Translations under genes and position numbers: made by a program
Shown here: positions 40,955 to 48,354 of the stretch, piece by piece
Layout of the letters: every line of letters begins with the position of its first letter
Position numbering within the stretch: position 1 is the stretch's first letter
IMG/VR virus record: IMGVR_UViG_3300005585_000472
Coordinates: 1 to 48,354 of that record
Length of the DNA: 48,354 nucleotides
DNA from: a virus
Direction: 5' to 3' (one strand)
The notes under the pieces: generated by a model
What the model was told of the DNA's origin: nothing
Databases searched by the model: none
The model's input: the letters and a program-made list of their open reading frames with translations, nothing else

Positions 40955-41965
40955 ATGTCTAAGAATTTAAAAACAGCTTCTGGATTTGGCGGCGTTGGAG
41001 GTGGCTATCAACCTTCAGCGTATTCGCCTGGAAATACTCCTTTTGGAATAAGCGGCAAAAATAGGGGTGGAAGTGGAATCAATCCATATATAAATGAAGA
41101 AGATTCTTTTACTCAGCTCTTAGAAAAAATGCGTCAAGGTGATGATCAATCAGATTTATCAATAGAAGCAAAATTACTTAAATTTCATAAAAATAATATT
41201 GAGTCGGACACCATTCCTTATCTCTTAGATGACCCAGTTGCTAGAAGAAGAGCAAAATTAAGAAGACAGATTAATGATTATAAACTTGGTTTAGAACAAG
41301 AAGCAGATAGTATATTTAAAAACACTGCGGCTTATATCAATAAAAATACAAAAAACGATCCTGATCATTTCAGAACTATTGAAGAAAGTTTAGAAGCTTC
41401 AAAAAAACATAAATATAAACCATTTCAAAAATTTGAATTTGAAGATGATATTCCTGAGCAGATAAAGCCTGAAAGATATCATTATTCAAGCAAAAATAAT
41501 TTAAGAATCTCTGAAGGCCCTAGTCAAAGAGGAAGAATTACCAGAGATCATCCTGAAGATGCAGCAAATGGCAATAGAAATGTTTATGATGAAAAAAGAT
41601 TTAATACTTTTCCAGAAGCTAGTTATCCACTACTCGCAGGTGAAGATGGCTTTCCTGGACTTAATAATTACTTAAATAAAGCTCAAGAATCAAACCAAGA
41701 CCATAGAGGCACTTCTGGTTATAGCGAGCCTGTTGGCTATGACGGTGTTCCTAGTGACACAAAAGCAAATGTTAATCCAAGATCTGAAATGTCTAACACT
41801 CCTTTATTATTAGATGTAAATGAGCCTTTAGAAACTAATTTAAACGGTAAAAATAATAGAAAAACAATACAAGAAATTAACAATCAATCTTTCAATGAAC
41901 AAAATTCAGGTTTAGAAAAACAATACAATACATTTGGTATTGGAATTCATGGAAATAGCTTCTAA
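40955..41965 (+). CDS. late hypothetical protein, Gly/Asn-rich
   Basis: A 336-residue polar protein. The start is Gly-rich (GFGGVGGGYQPSAYSPG), the middle is charged and helical, and the second half is Asn/Glu/Ser-rich with little hydrophobic core, so much of it may be disordered. No family recognised. It follows TerL by 22 bases, where phages often keep portal or head-assembly genes, but it does not look like a portal protein. Confidence 0.5.
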   Translation: MSKNLKTASGFGGVGGGYQPSAYSPGNTPFGISGKNRGGSGINPYINEEDSFTQLLEKMRQGDDQSDLSIEAKLLKFHKNNIESDTIPYLLDDPVARRRAKLRRQINDYKLGLEQEADSIFKNTAAYINKNTKNDPDHFRTIEESLEASKKHKYKPFQKFEFEDDIPEQIKPERYHYSSKNNLRISEGPSQRGRITRDHPEDAANGNRNVYDEKRFNTFPEASYPLLAGEDGFPGLNNYLNKAQESNQDHRGTSGYSEPVGYDGVPSDTKANVNPRSEMSNTPLLLDVNEPLETNLNGKNNRKTIQEINNQSFNEQNSGLEKQYNTFGIGIHGNSF

Positions 41966-42423
41966 TGAGACCAAATATTAATTCGTTAATCAAAATTTGT
42001 AATATTTTGGACAAAATTGGGGAATTCAAAAAATCTGACAACTTGTTCTTGAAAATTTCATACTATTATCCTGATCAAAGTGATTACACAGGTGAAAGAA
42101 AAGTTGATTATGCAGATATAGAACAAGAATTACAAAGTGATGATAAATTTAGACAAACTGATAAGCCGAACAAAGTAAAAAAAGAATACTTTCCTCTTCC
42201 TGGTAATACAGATGAAGAAAAGGCACAAAGCATTTTTTCTATAAATAACAAAGATGATGCAGTGCCTGGTCCTGCAGCTGTTGATCCAGTATCAGCTGCT
42301 AGTAGCCCATCTCAGGGATTAGCTTATGGAGATGCCTCATTAGATGATTACACATACGAAGCCACTAACGAACAAAATGTTCAAGATGGAAATACTTGGA
42401 AAAATAGATTACCAAACAGATAA
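41965..42423 (+). CDS. late hypothetical protein with LDxxGxxxxAD-like start
   Basis: A 152-residue protein. Residues 7-33 (SLIKICNILDKIGEFKKSDN and following) match the N-terminal helix pattern of the gene at 32145; Ser replaces Ala in the AD position. The rest is polar, with Asp/Pro/Ala-rich low-complexity sequence, probably disordered. The start overlaps the previous stop by one base. Function unknown. Confidence 0.5.
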   Translation: MRPNINSLIKICNILDKIGEFKKSDNLFLKISYYYPDQSDYTGERKVDYADIEQELQSDDKFRQTDKPNKVKKEYFPLPGNTDEEKAQSIFSINNKDDAVPGPAAVDPVSAASSPSQGLAYGDASLDDYTYEATNEQNVQDGNTWKNRLPNR

Positions 42424-42434
42424 GGAATAAAATT

Positions 42435-42923
42435 ATGCCAATACCAATCAAACCAGTTCATTCTTTAGACTTACACGCAGAATTATTTGATGGACCTTCA
42501 ATGGAGGGTTTAGGATTATCTGATATTCAGATTCAATTACTCGGTGTAAATTCACAACCAAAAAAAGAAGCAATGAAATTAAGTAACAAATATATTGACA
42601 TGCTCAAACAAATTGATTCAAATGCTGACGAGGTTGTTACTGCCGCAAGCCAAATGACAGTAAATTCTGAAATAAAATATTGCAACGTTCCAAATCAAAT
42701 AAATGACAATGACTTGTTTGCATTAAAGACTTCAGGATTAATTAAAGGCTATGGTAGGTCAGTAGAATTAACTCAAAAGGCAAAATTAGCCTTAAGAGAT
42801 CATTATTTAAGCCAAGAAACGGTTAATGAATTTAGAAAAGTCAGAACAAAAGATAGATTTGATTTAGAAGAAGCAAGAAGCGTAAAGGCTTCTAGCAATA
42901 AATTTGTCAAAACTTCTAAATGA
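42435..42923 (+). CDS. late hypothetical protein
   Basis: A 162-residue mostly helical protein with a basic C-terminus; no motif recognised. Its TGA stop (42921-42923) is followed in the same frame by an open stretch of more than 80 bases that runs into the DUF192-like domain, with CTG A directly after the stop. Either the two products are separate, or some ribosomes read through. Confidence 0.55.
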   Translation: MPIPIKPVHSLDLHAELFDGPSMEGLGLSDIQIQLLGVNSQPKKEAMKLSNKYIDMLKQIDSNADEVVTAASQMTVNSEIKYCNVPNQINDNDLFALKTSGLIKGYGRSVELTQKAKLALRDHYLSQETVNEFRKVRTKDRFDLEEARSVKASSNKFVKTSK

Positions 42924-43007
42924 CTGACTAGTAATGAACATCAAAGTTTTGATGGAAAATTACAAATTAGGTTTATAGCAAAAAATGATTCATCACGTTC
43001 AAAAGGA

Positions 43008-43313
43008 TTGATGAATGCAAAACCTTTGGACAAAAAAGAAGTAGCTTTCTTTATATTTGATACACCAGATAATTATTGTTTTTGGAATAAAAATGTTGAC
43101 TTTGATTTATCTTTAGCATTTTTAGATAAAGATTACAAAATATTAGAAATTAAGGATATGGAAGCTCAAAGTGAAAAATCATGTTGCCCAAAATCAAACA
43201 ATGTAAAGTTTGTTGTAGAAGCAAATAAGGGAACATTTGATGATTTAGGTATAAAAATTGGTAATAGCTTTGTTTTGAAGGATCAAATTTTAATTTTAGA
43301 TAAAACAATATAA
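43008..43313 (+). CDS. DUF192-family protein, true N-terminus unclear
   Basis: The visible ORF from TTG 43008 has 101 residues. FIFDTPDNYCFWNKNVDFDLSL followed by AFLDKDYKILEI and IKIGNSFVL fits the DUF192 pattern (FWMKNT...LDIIFID...GIKxGD). The family's RxxGLM motif lies across the nominal start: in frame upstream one reads IAKNDSSRSKGLMN. The domain therefore begins at about 42945, yet no ATG, GTG or TTG precedes it in frame back to the TGA of the gene before. A rare start (CTG 42924, ATT 42966), read-through or a sequence error would explain it. Its role in phage is unknown. Confidence 0.62.
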   Translation: MMNAKPLDKKEVAFFIFDTPDNYCFWNKNVDFDLSLAFLDKDYKILEIKDMEAQSEKSCCPKSNNVKFVVEANKGTFDDLGIKIGNSFVLKDQILILDKTI

Positions 43314-43391
43314 ATATAATACGTTAAAGGTGATCATATAAATTATTTAGAAATCACTTAATGTATTCTTTCTTGAGGAGAAAAAATAATT

Positions 43392-44357
43392 ATGGCAGAT
43401 AGAATTTTCCCTAACAGAATTCAAGAAGAGGCTCTTGATTCTGACCTTGTATTTCAAGGGATTGATTGGGACAACTTTAATGAAAGACTAGCCAAAGCCA
43501 AAGAGCCTAAGAAAATGGATGATGAAACCAAAGAAATGCTCAAAGGTCTAAGCGACAAAAAGAAACCATCAGAAGAAGATAGAAAAAAACTTGATGATGT
43601 TCCACCACAATTTCTTGATAATGTCAAGAAAAATAAGAAAATGCACGAAGATGATGAAACTGAAGAAGAAGAATCAGACGAGCATGATCACGAAGACAAT
43701 GAAGACGATGAAGATGATGAGAAAGATGGTAAAGGCCCAATGAAGAGAAAAGGCCCTAAATCTAAAGATGAAAAGAAGAAATCTTATGCATTCAATCATC
43801 CATCACAAATCAGTGCAGAAGCTATTGAAACAGCTTTAGCAAATGGTGATCAAGAACTTGCTAACGTCATTCTTGCAGTCAGACATGAGAGAAGAGTTAG
43901 ATTGGCTGAGAAAATTGAAAGACAAATCGTAGCTCAAAATACTCAAAATGTTAAATTGGCTCAAAGAAAAGCTTATAGACAAAATATCGTCAATAGCTTA
44001 CCAGTAGGAACTTCAAAGAAAGAAGTTGCCAATTCTGATGAGTTTGTAAAGGTTTCTTCAATGAATAATTCAGCTAGAAAAGCTTTTGCAGCAAAAGCTA
44101 TCGAAAATGGTTTTCCAGCTGAGTATGTTCAAGCAATGTTAGGCGAGACGGTAAAGGTTGATAAGTTATCTGACATCAAGAAAGTTATGGCTTCTGAGTT
44201 AGAGCCTAATGTAAAAGTTGCAGCAATCAAATCAATGACAAAAGTTGCTACACTTACAAATGACGACTATAAGAGACTCAAAGACTACTGGAAGAATGAG
44301 CTCGGATATGCTGAAGCATGGGTAGATGAACTCTTTACCCAAGAATACGATAAGTAA
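43392..44357 (+). CDS. late protein with Asp/Glu-rich centre
   Basis: A 321-residue protein starting at ATG 43392 after TTGAGGAG. Residues about 75-135 are an extreme acidic tract of Asp/Glu with Lys/Pro, likely disordered. The C-terminal 185 residues are helical and Ala/Lys-rich. It might be a scaffold or internal head protein, judging from composition and place; no family match. Confidence 0.52.
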   Translation: MADRIFPNRIQEEALDSDLVFQGIDWDNFNERLAKAKEPKKMDDETKEMLKGLSDKKKPSEEDRKKLDDVPPQFLDNVKKNKKMHEDDETEEEESDEHDHEDNEDDEDDEKDGKGPMKRKGPKSKDEKKKSYAFNHPSQISAEAIETALANGDQELANVILAVRHERRVRLAEKIERQIVAQNTQNVKLAQRKAYRQNIVNSLPVGTSKKEVANSDEFVKVSSMNNSARKAFAAKAIENGFPAEYVQAMLGETVKVDKLSDIKKVMASELEPNVKVAAIKSMTKVATLTNDDYKRLKDYWKNELGYAEAWVDELFTQEYDK

Positions 44358-44366
44358 GTAAAATCC

Positions 44367-44411
44367 TCAAGAAAAAAAGTCCCAGGTTTAAATATCTGGG
44401 ACTGTTCTTGA
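44367..44411 (+). terminator. two-part hairpin between late genes
   Basis: An inner 8-base-pair stem (44378-44385 with 44396-44403) is enclosed by a 7-base-pair outer stem (44367-44373 with 44405-44411). No T tract follows. It may be a weak terminator or RNA-processing site. Confidence 0.5.
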
Positions 44412-44432
44412 AATTCATACTAGGATAAAAAT

Positions 44433-45248
44433 ATGAGTTTATTTAGAAAAGTAAGAGAAATTGACAATATTCCTAGCTTTATAGAAAAAAGATTTGTTGG
44501 ATCTCAAGTAGATATTGATGAAGATCCATATGCTGAATTGAAAAACAATAGTTCTGAAAACAGAATTAAAATTTCTAAGCAACAAATTGGATTTACAAAA
44601 GAAGCTACATCATTGAATAAATCTTGGGAAAAGATTTCAGGCGCTTCAACATATCAAGACTTAAGAACTGATAGTATTGAAGACAGAATTTTATCACAAG
44701 AATTAAATGCTATTAAGAGAGCTGACTATGGTACAGATTCTGGACTTAATGCTAGAACAACAACCAGTAATCTCAAAGCATATTCTTCTGACGAATACAT
44801 GGATTGTCTCTTAAGAGGTTCTGCTAATATTTTTAATCCTGATATGATTAATATTACAGAAGAGTTCATGAATAGCCAAATCTCATCTTCTGAACAATCA
44901 AAAGCTGAACTTTCTGCAAAGAGAGAGGCACATGCTTCAAGACATGCTAGCTGGGAAGAAAAAAATCTTAATTCAATTAGAGAAAAGAATGTTGTTTCTT
45001 CAAGAGCACATTCGATTTTAAGAACTTCTTCTGATGTTGAACATACATCACAATTTGGAATGATTGACCCATCAGCTCTCGATGATAGAGAAAGCAAAAG
45101 AATTGCTATGCAAAATCAATCTAGAGAACAAAGACTTGCTATTAAGAAAAACGTTCAAAATGGACTTAACGAAAGGTCTACAAATAGAGCGCAAAATCTT
45201 TCAGATATTTACAATAGTATTTCTTTAAATATGGACATAGAAGATTAA
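44433..45248 (+). CDS. late hypothetical protein
   Basis: A 271-residue Ser/Glu/Arg-rich helical protein without recognised motifs. Composition suggests a structural or assembly role rather than an enzyme. It follows a hairpin and is 5 bases from the next late gene. Confidence 0.5.
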   Translation: MSLFRKVREIDNIPSFIEKRFVGSQVDIDEDPYAELKNNSSENRIKISKQQIGFTKEATSLNKSWEKISGASTYQDLRTDSIEDRILSQELNAIKRADYGTDSGLNARTTTSNLKAYSSDEYMDCLLRGSANIFNPDMINITEEFMNSQISSSEQSKAELSAKREAHASRHASWEEKNLNSIREKNVVSSRAHSILRTSSDVEHTSQFGMIDPSALDDRESKRIAMQNQSREQRLAIKKNVQNGLNERSTNRAQNLSDIYNSISLNMDIED

Positions 45249-45253
45249 ATAAA

Positions 45254-46222
45254 ATGTATAGAATCTCTAACTTTAATGCACCAATGGCTTCAAATCCTGC
45301 TAATGGAATAAATAATATTGCATTGGGTGGTGAAGAAAGTAAGGGAATTACTAGGAAAGATCTTAAAAAACTTATTATTGATGTTAAGAGCTGTGATGAT
45401 TCAGACAGACAAGCAATATGCGATAGAATTTCTGAAATTTCTGATAATGTGAATGATAAAAGATTGAGAGCAAGACTTAATAAACTATCAAGCGCACTCA
45501 TGATGGCAAATGATCCAAAGAAAAGAACCAAAGATCCAGATACAGGAAAGTATGATCCTACATATATAGATATTGCTCATAAAATTGAAGAAGAATATTT
45601 ATCGACAAAGGAAAAAAACAAAGTGTACAATTTCAGAGAAGCACAAATTACTAAAAGAAAGAAAAAAACTAGAGGCAACCCTTTTAGAGTCTTGATGGGT
45701 AAAGTTGGCAAGCTTCTTGATCATGGAATTGAAAAAAACGACATAGTTAGATACATAGGTAAATTAAAATTCTGGAATAAAGAAACAATTGAAAGAGCGG
45801 TTGATATTGTAAGAGATTACAACAAGAAGAAGAAATCTAAGGAAGATGATTCTTCTGAAAAAAACGTCAGAAAGAGTGTTTCAACTGATGATCTAGTCAA
45901 TGATGTAAGAGAAATAGCAGACGGCAAACAAGAACTTAATGATGCTATAAAAGAAATACAAGAAATTGATAAAAGATTAAGCCAAGCCTCCCTCGATTAT
46001 GACAAAAAACCAGACTATTCAAAGAGATCCACTCCTGAGTTAATTATGAGAGCTTGTTTTTTAATAGATTTGCAAGATTATGACAAAAACACCCCTCAAG
46101 GCGATCGCAAAGACGCTGCTGACAAAAAGGGTGTTAAGCAAGAAATTAAATTAATCAAACAAGCTTTAATTGCAAGAAACTTTGATAAAGAAGACTTAAA
46201 AAACTTAGGACTTGGTGATTAA
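45254..46222 (+). CDS. late hypothetical protein, Lys-rich
   Basis: A 322-residue highly charged protein, basic in the centre (TKRKKKTRGNPFR near 135) and helical throughout. Its Lys/Asp pattern could fit a scaffold or DNA-associated head protein. No family recognised. It ends directly before the next gene. Confidence 0.5.
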   Translation: MYRISNFNAPMASNPANGINNIALGGEESKGITRKDLKKLIIDVKSCDDSDRQAICDRISEISDNVNDKRLRARLNKLSSALMMANDPKKRTKDPDTGKYDPTYIDIAHKIEEEYLSTKEKNKVYNFREAQITKRKKKTRGNPFRVLMGKVGKLLDHGIEKNDIVRYIGKLKFWNKETIERAVDIVRDYNKKKKSKEDDSSEKNVRKSVSTDDLVNDVREIADGKQELNDAIKEIQEIDKRLSQASLDYDKKPDYSKRSTPELIMRACFLIDLQDYDKNTPQGDRKDAADKKGVKQEIKLIKQALIARNFDKEDLKNLGLGD

Positions 46223-46237
46223 ATGGAAGGATATAAA

Positions 46238-47788
46238 ATGACAGAAAAATCAAAAAAGAGTAAAATGCACTCACCTTCCTTAAACGGCGTAAGTATCACG
46301 AGAATATTTGAAGATATCATTGAAGAATTACAACAAAATAAAGGAAGATTTAATCCTAAAGAGATGCTTTCTTATGTTGATGAAGATAATTTATGTGATG
46401 ACGGCGTAACTCAAGAGTTTAGAAAAGATGGCGGACCTGAAGAAGTGATTCATATAATATCACTCCCAGGCAATATGGCTTTTCCTACCTTAGCTTCTAG
46501 ATTGCGTAAATATAAAACAATTTTGGCATCTGATCTAAGAAATAATTATAGATTCTCCTATATGGCTCTTCAAAACTTTTTGGATAAAAATAACGATGCT
46601 GCAAAACTTGAGAGAGTTGCGTCAAAAAATGATGATAAGTCTGCTGGTTATTGGCAAATTAAGTCTTTAGAATCTTTAGACAAATTATCTAGCCTTGTAG
46701 ATAATATTGAAAGAATTACTATAGCAAATCTTAGATCTAATATTCTTTCAGGTGACAGAAAAGAGCTTTTATACGCTAAAGATTATGTAAAAGCATGCTA
46801 TGAAGCCCTTACCCCTAAAGAAACTAGAAGGCTTGCTTATACCTCATTATCAACACAAGATAATGAACCTTACCTCATGTGTCCTAAAGGTAAATATGTA
46901 TTTGGAAAGCCAGTTGCTATGGAAGTTTCTAAATGTAGATTTAACTGCATTGATTCAAGAGTAGCTGAAGATGGTTCAGTCACTTGCGCTTATCAAGATT
47001 GGCTTAAAGTGGCATTCATTTCTCATGATGAAACATTTGCTAGACTTGATGTTCATAGAAGTTCAGACAATGACACGAACATCAACTTGAGCGAAGGACA
47101 AAGATCCAAAGATGTTACAGATGCAGATAACACATACGAGATGATGTTTGATAAAAGCACTCAAGGCGCAAATTCCATGAGAGATAAATCAAACTATGAC
47201 GATAGTATTCAATCACAACTTTCTTCAATGAAACCTTCTCAATACGGGCATACTGAAGAAAAGAAATCTAAGAATACAAAAACTTCTCAAACAGATCACA
47301 ATAAAGTAATTGATCAGCAATTACCAAGAACAAACAGTACTTCAGTTCTTACATTAGAAGAATTGTTGAGAAATATTAACAATACTGAATCTGACACTGA
47401 TACCGTAACAGAAGAATTATTACAAAACGCTGACATGATGGGGCACAGAGGAGAAATGGAAGTTTCTTACGCACATCAATTAGCAGATAATGATTCAGAT
47501 TATAAGCATATTAGCAGCGAAATAAATGATAAAGCTGAAGATGGTGATGATATGACTGTATCCCAACATCTTAATAAAACTGCTAAAAAAGTAGAAAAAG
47601 ACTTATCATTCGATTCACATCTTGAAGATAGCAGAACTAATTCTGAGTCTGATCTTGATAAAACTATCGAGCAATTACTTTCAGACACAGATGAAGATTC
47701 TTGGGGACATCAATTCTCAGAAGAAGATTTAAAACATTTTGCATCTGAATTAGGATTAGATAGTTTATTAGAAGAATCTAGAGAATAA
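46238..47788 (+). CDS. late hypothetical protein with Cys cluster and acidic tail
   Basis: A 516-residue protein. I start it at ATG 46238 because GGAAGG lies just upstream; the ATG at 46223 has no site. Residues 1-230 look folded. Residues about 220-255 carry a CP-x-GKY and later C-x3-C and a fourth Cys, a possible zinc site. From about 270 to the end the sequence is Ser/Asp/Asn-rich, low in hydrophobics and probably disordered, with repeated short LxxLL-type segments (SLDKTIEQLL, EDLKHFASEL). No portal motif is seen. Confidence 0.52.
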   Translation: MTEKSKKSKMHSPSLNGVSITRIFEDIIEELQQNKGRFNPKEMLSYVDEDNLCDDGVTQEFRKDGGPEEVIHIISLPGNMAFPTLASRLRKYKTILASDLRNNYRFSYMALQNFLDKNNDAAKLERVASKNDDKSAGYWQIKSLESLDKLSSLVDNIERITIANLRSNILSGDRKELLYAKDYVKACYEALTPKETRRLAYTSLSTQDNEPYLMCPKGKYVFGKPVAMEVSKCRFNCIDSRVAEDGSVTCAYQDWLKVAFISHDETFARLDVHRSSDNDTNINLSEGQRSKDVTDADNTYEMMFDKSTQGANSMRDKSNYDDSIQSQLSSMKPSQYGHTEEKKSKNTKTSQTDHNKVIDQQLPRTNSTSVLTLEELLRNINNTESDTDTVTEELLQNADMMGHRGEMEVSYAHQLADNDSDYKHISSEINDKAEDGDDMTVSQHLNKTAKKVEKDLSFDSHLEDSRTNSESDLDKTIEQLLSDTDEDSWGHQFSEEDLKHFASELGLDSLLEESRE

Positions 47789-47789
47789 C

Positions 47790-48164
47790 ATGTGGTACAG
47801 AGTCGTAAAGGCTTCATTTGGTGTCGCTGATAAGAATGAAGAATCTAGCAGCGATACCACTGTAGCCGTTTTGTCCCCAGAAAATATAAATATTCTAAAC
47901 CCTGGAAGAATTTCAATAGTCAACACAAACATTGATGATGAAGTAATTGAAACTGCAAAGCCTATTGAATTATCTCCAGAAAATCTTACTACTGAACAGC
48001 AACTCAGAATGAACTTTCCAGATAATGAAAGCTCATTAAAAAATACTTTAAATCCCAAAGATGCTGATATAAGCATGTTTAATGGCGAAGGATATTATTT
48101 AGCTCTCAGGAACAAGGGAATATTCACGGACAAAAGTGCTCCATCATCACAAAGTTGGGTATAA
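47790..48164 (+). CDS. MWYR-tagged late hypothetical protein
   Basis: A 124-residue protein beginning MWYRVVKASFG, the same MWY[K/R] start as the four minus-strand cassette proteins, but located among late genes. The rest is polar and strand-poor with a Pro/Asn-rich centre. Function unknown; the shared start suggests a common sorting or packaging signal. Confidence 0.55.
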   Translation: MWYRVVKASFGVADKNEESSSDTTVAVLSPENINILNPGRISIVNTNIDDEVIETAKPIELSPENLTTEQQLRMNFPDNESSLKNTLNPKDADISMFNGEGYYLALRNKGIFTDKSAPSSQSWV

Positions 48165-48172
48165 TTTAAGTT

Positions 48173-48354
48173 ATGGCAAATAGAACATCTTTGGCAGCTG
48201 CTATAAGATCCTCAGCAACACAAGTTGCTAGCGATACATCATCTGCAGGTACAAAATCTGAACAAAGATACGCTAGTAGTAGAATTGGATTAGGCTTGGG
48301 ACCTTCTGTATCAAGAACTTCAAGCATGAACACAATTACCACTGCGCCGAACTT
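48173..48354 (+). CDS. late protein, 3' end outside window
   Basis: An ORF opens with ATG at 48173 and is still open at the end of the window (60 codons). The visible part begins MANRTSLAAAIRSSATQVA and is Ser/Thr/Ala-rich. It starts nine bases after the previous gene and probably continues the late operon. Nothing more can be said from this fragment. Confidence 0.5.
   Translation, partial: MANRTSLAAAIRSSATQVASDTSSAGTKSEQRYASSRIGLGLGPSVSRTSSMNTITTAPN

Noticed and set aside
42921-42923. Alternative genetic code with TGA as tryptophan
   Set aside because: TGA ends many genes here at overlaps (ATGA/TTGA) with correct lengths, for example DnaB, DnaE and RecA-region genes, so TGA is a normal stop.
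46238-47788. Portal protein
   Set aside because: The length would fit, but there is no portal-like pattern and the second half is disordered low-complexity sequence.
1-48354. CRISPR array or tRNA genes
   Set aside because: No regularly spaced repeats and no tRNA-like cloverleaf were noticed; all gaps between genes are shorter than 120 bases.

Overview
The window is about 48 kb of an AT-rich, densely coded double-stranded DNA genome. It carries a terminase large subunit, no ribosomal or tRNA genes, ORFs joined by ATGA/TTGA overlaps, and many proteins with no recognisable family. This is most simply a fragment of a large (probably jumbo) tailed bacteriophage. The host cannot be fixed. A SigH-like sigma factor, a SpoVS-like protein and a UviA/SigI-like sigma factor hint at Bacillota ancestry, while the Ycf46-like AAA+ protein belongs to a family known from cyanobacteria and plastids. 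Nearly all genes are on the + strand. The exceptions are two small genes at 1.07-1.5 kb and a four-gene leftward cassette at 25.9-28.3 kb.

Layout. 1-2 kb: small hypothetical proteins. 2-5.1 kb: a recombination nuclease in which Rad50/SbcC is split into two genes with Mre11/SbcD and a small coiled-coil gene between them. 5.1-11.5 kb: a Ycf46-like AAA+ ATPase, a DnaC-type helicase loader, DnaB helicase, the zinc-binding part of primase and two DNA-binding candidates. 11.6-20.5 kb: DnaE polymerase with an intact-looking PHP domain, an SSB-like protein, RecA, the TOPRIM part of primase and RecJ. 20.6-25.9 kb: a zinc-finger protein with a sigma-region-2-like start, a SpoVS-like protein and a class I ribonucleotide reductase of eukaryotic type. 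25.9-28.3 kb: the minus-strand cassette, whose four proteins all begin MWY[K/R]xA. 28.3-31.4 kb: dUTPase, a HAD phosphatase, a decayed metallopeptidase-like protein and a DnaX clamp loader. 31.4-36.5 kb: a SigH-like sigma factor, a short PurA/PurZ-family enzyme, a DnaN-like clamp, a delta-like clamp-loader subunit and a second sigma factor. 36.6-48.35 kb: the start of a late module with a zinc-binding protein (terminase small subunit candidate), a methyltransferase, terminase large subunit and unrecognised late proteins, some with acidic low-complexity stretches.

How it fits together. The phage appears to bring most of a bacterial Pol III replisome: polymerase, clamp, two clamp-loader subunits, helicase, loader, two-piece primase and SSB. 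It also carries its own recombination set (RecA, RecJ, Mre11 and split Rad50), a dNTP supply (RNR, dUTPase, PurA/PurZ) and at least two sigma factors to redirect host RNA polymerase. The most unusual signals are the split Rad50 and split primase, the near-complete Pol III machinery, the PurA/PurZ gene translationally coupled to the clamp, and short N-terminal peptides shared by otherwise unrelated proteins. All family assignments come from reading motifs by eye; no database search was run.
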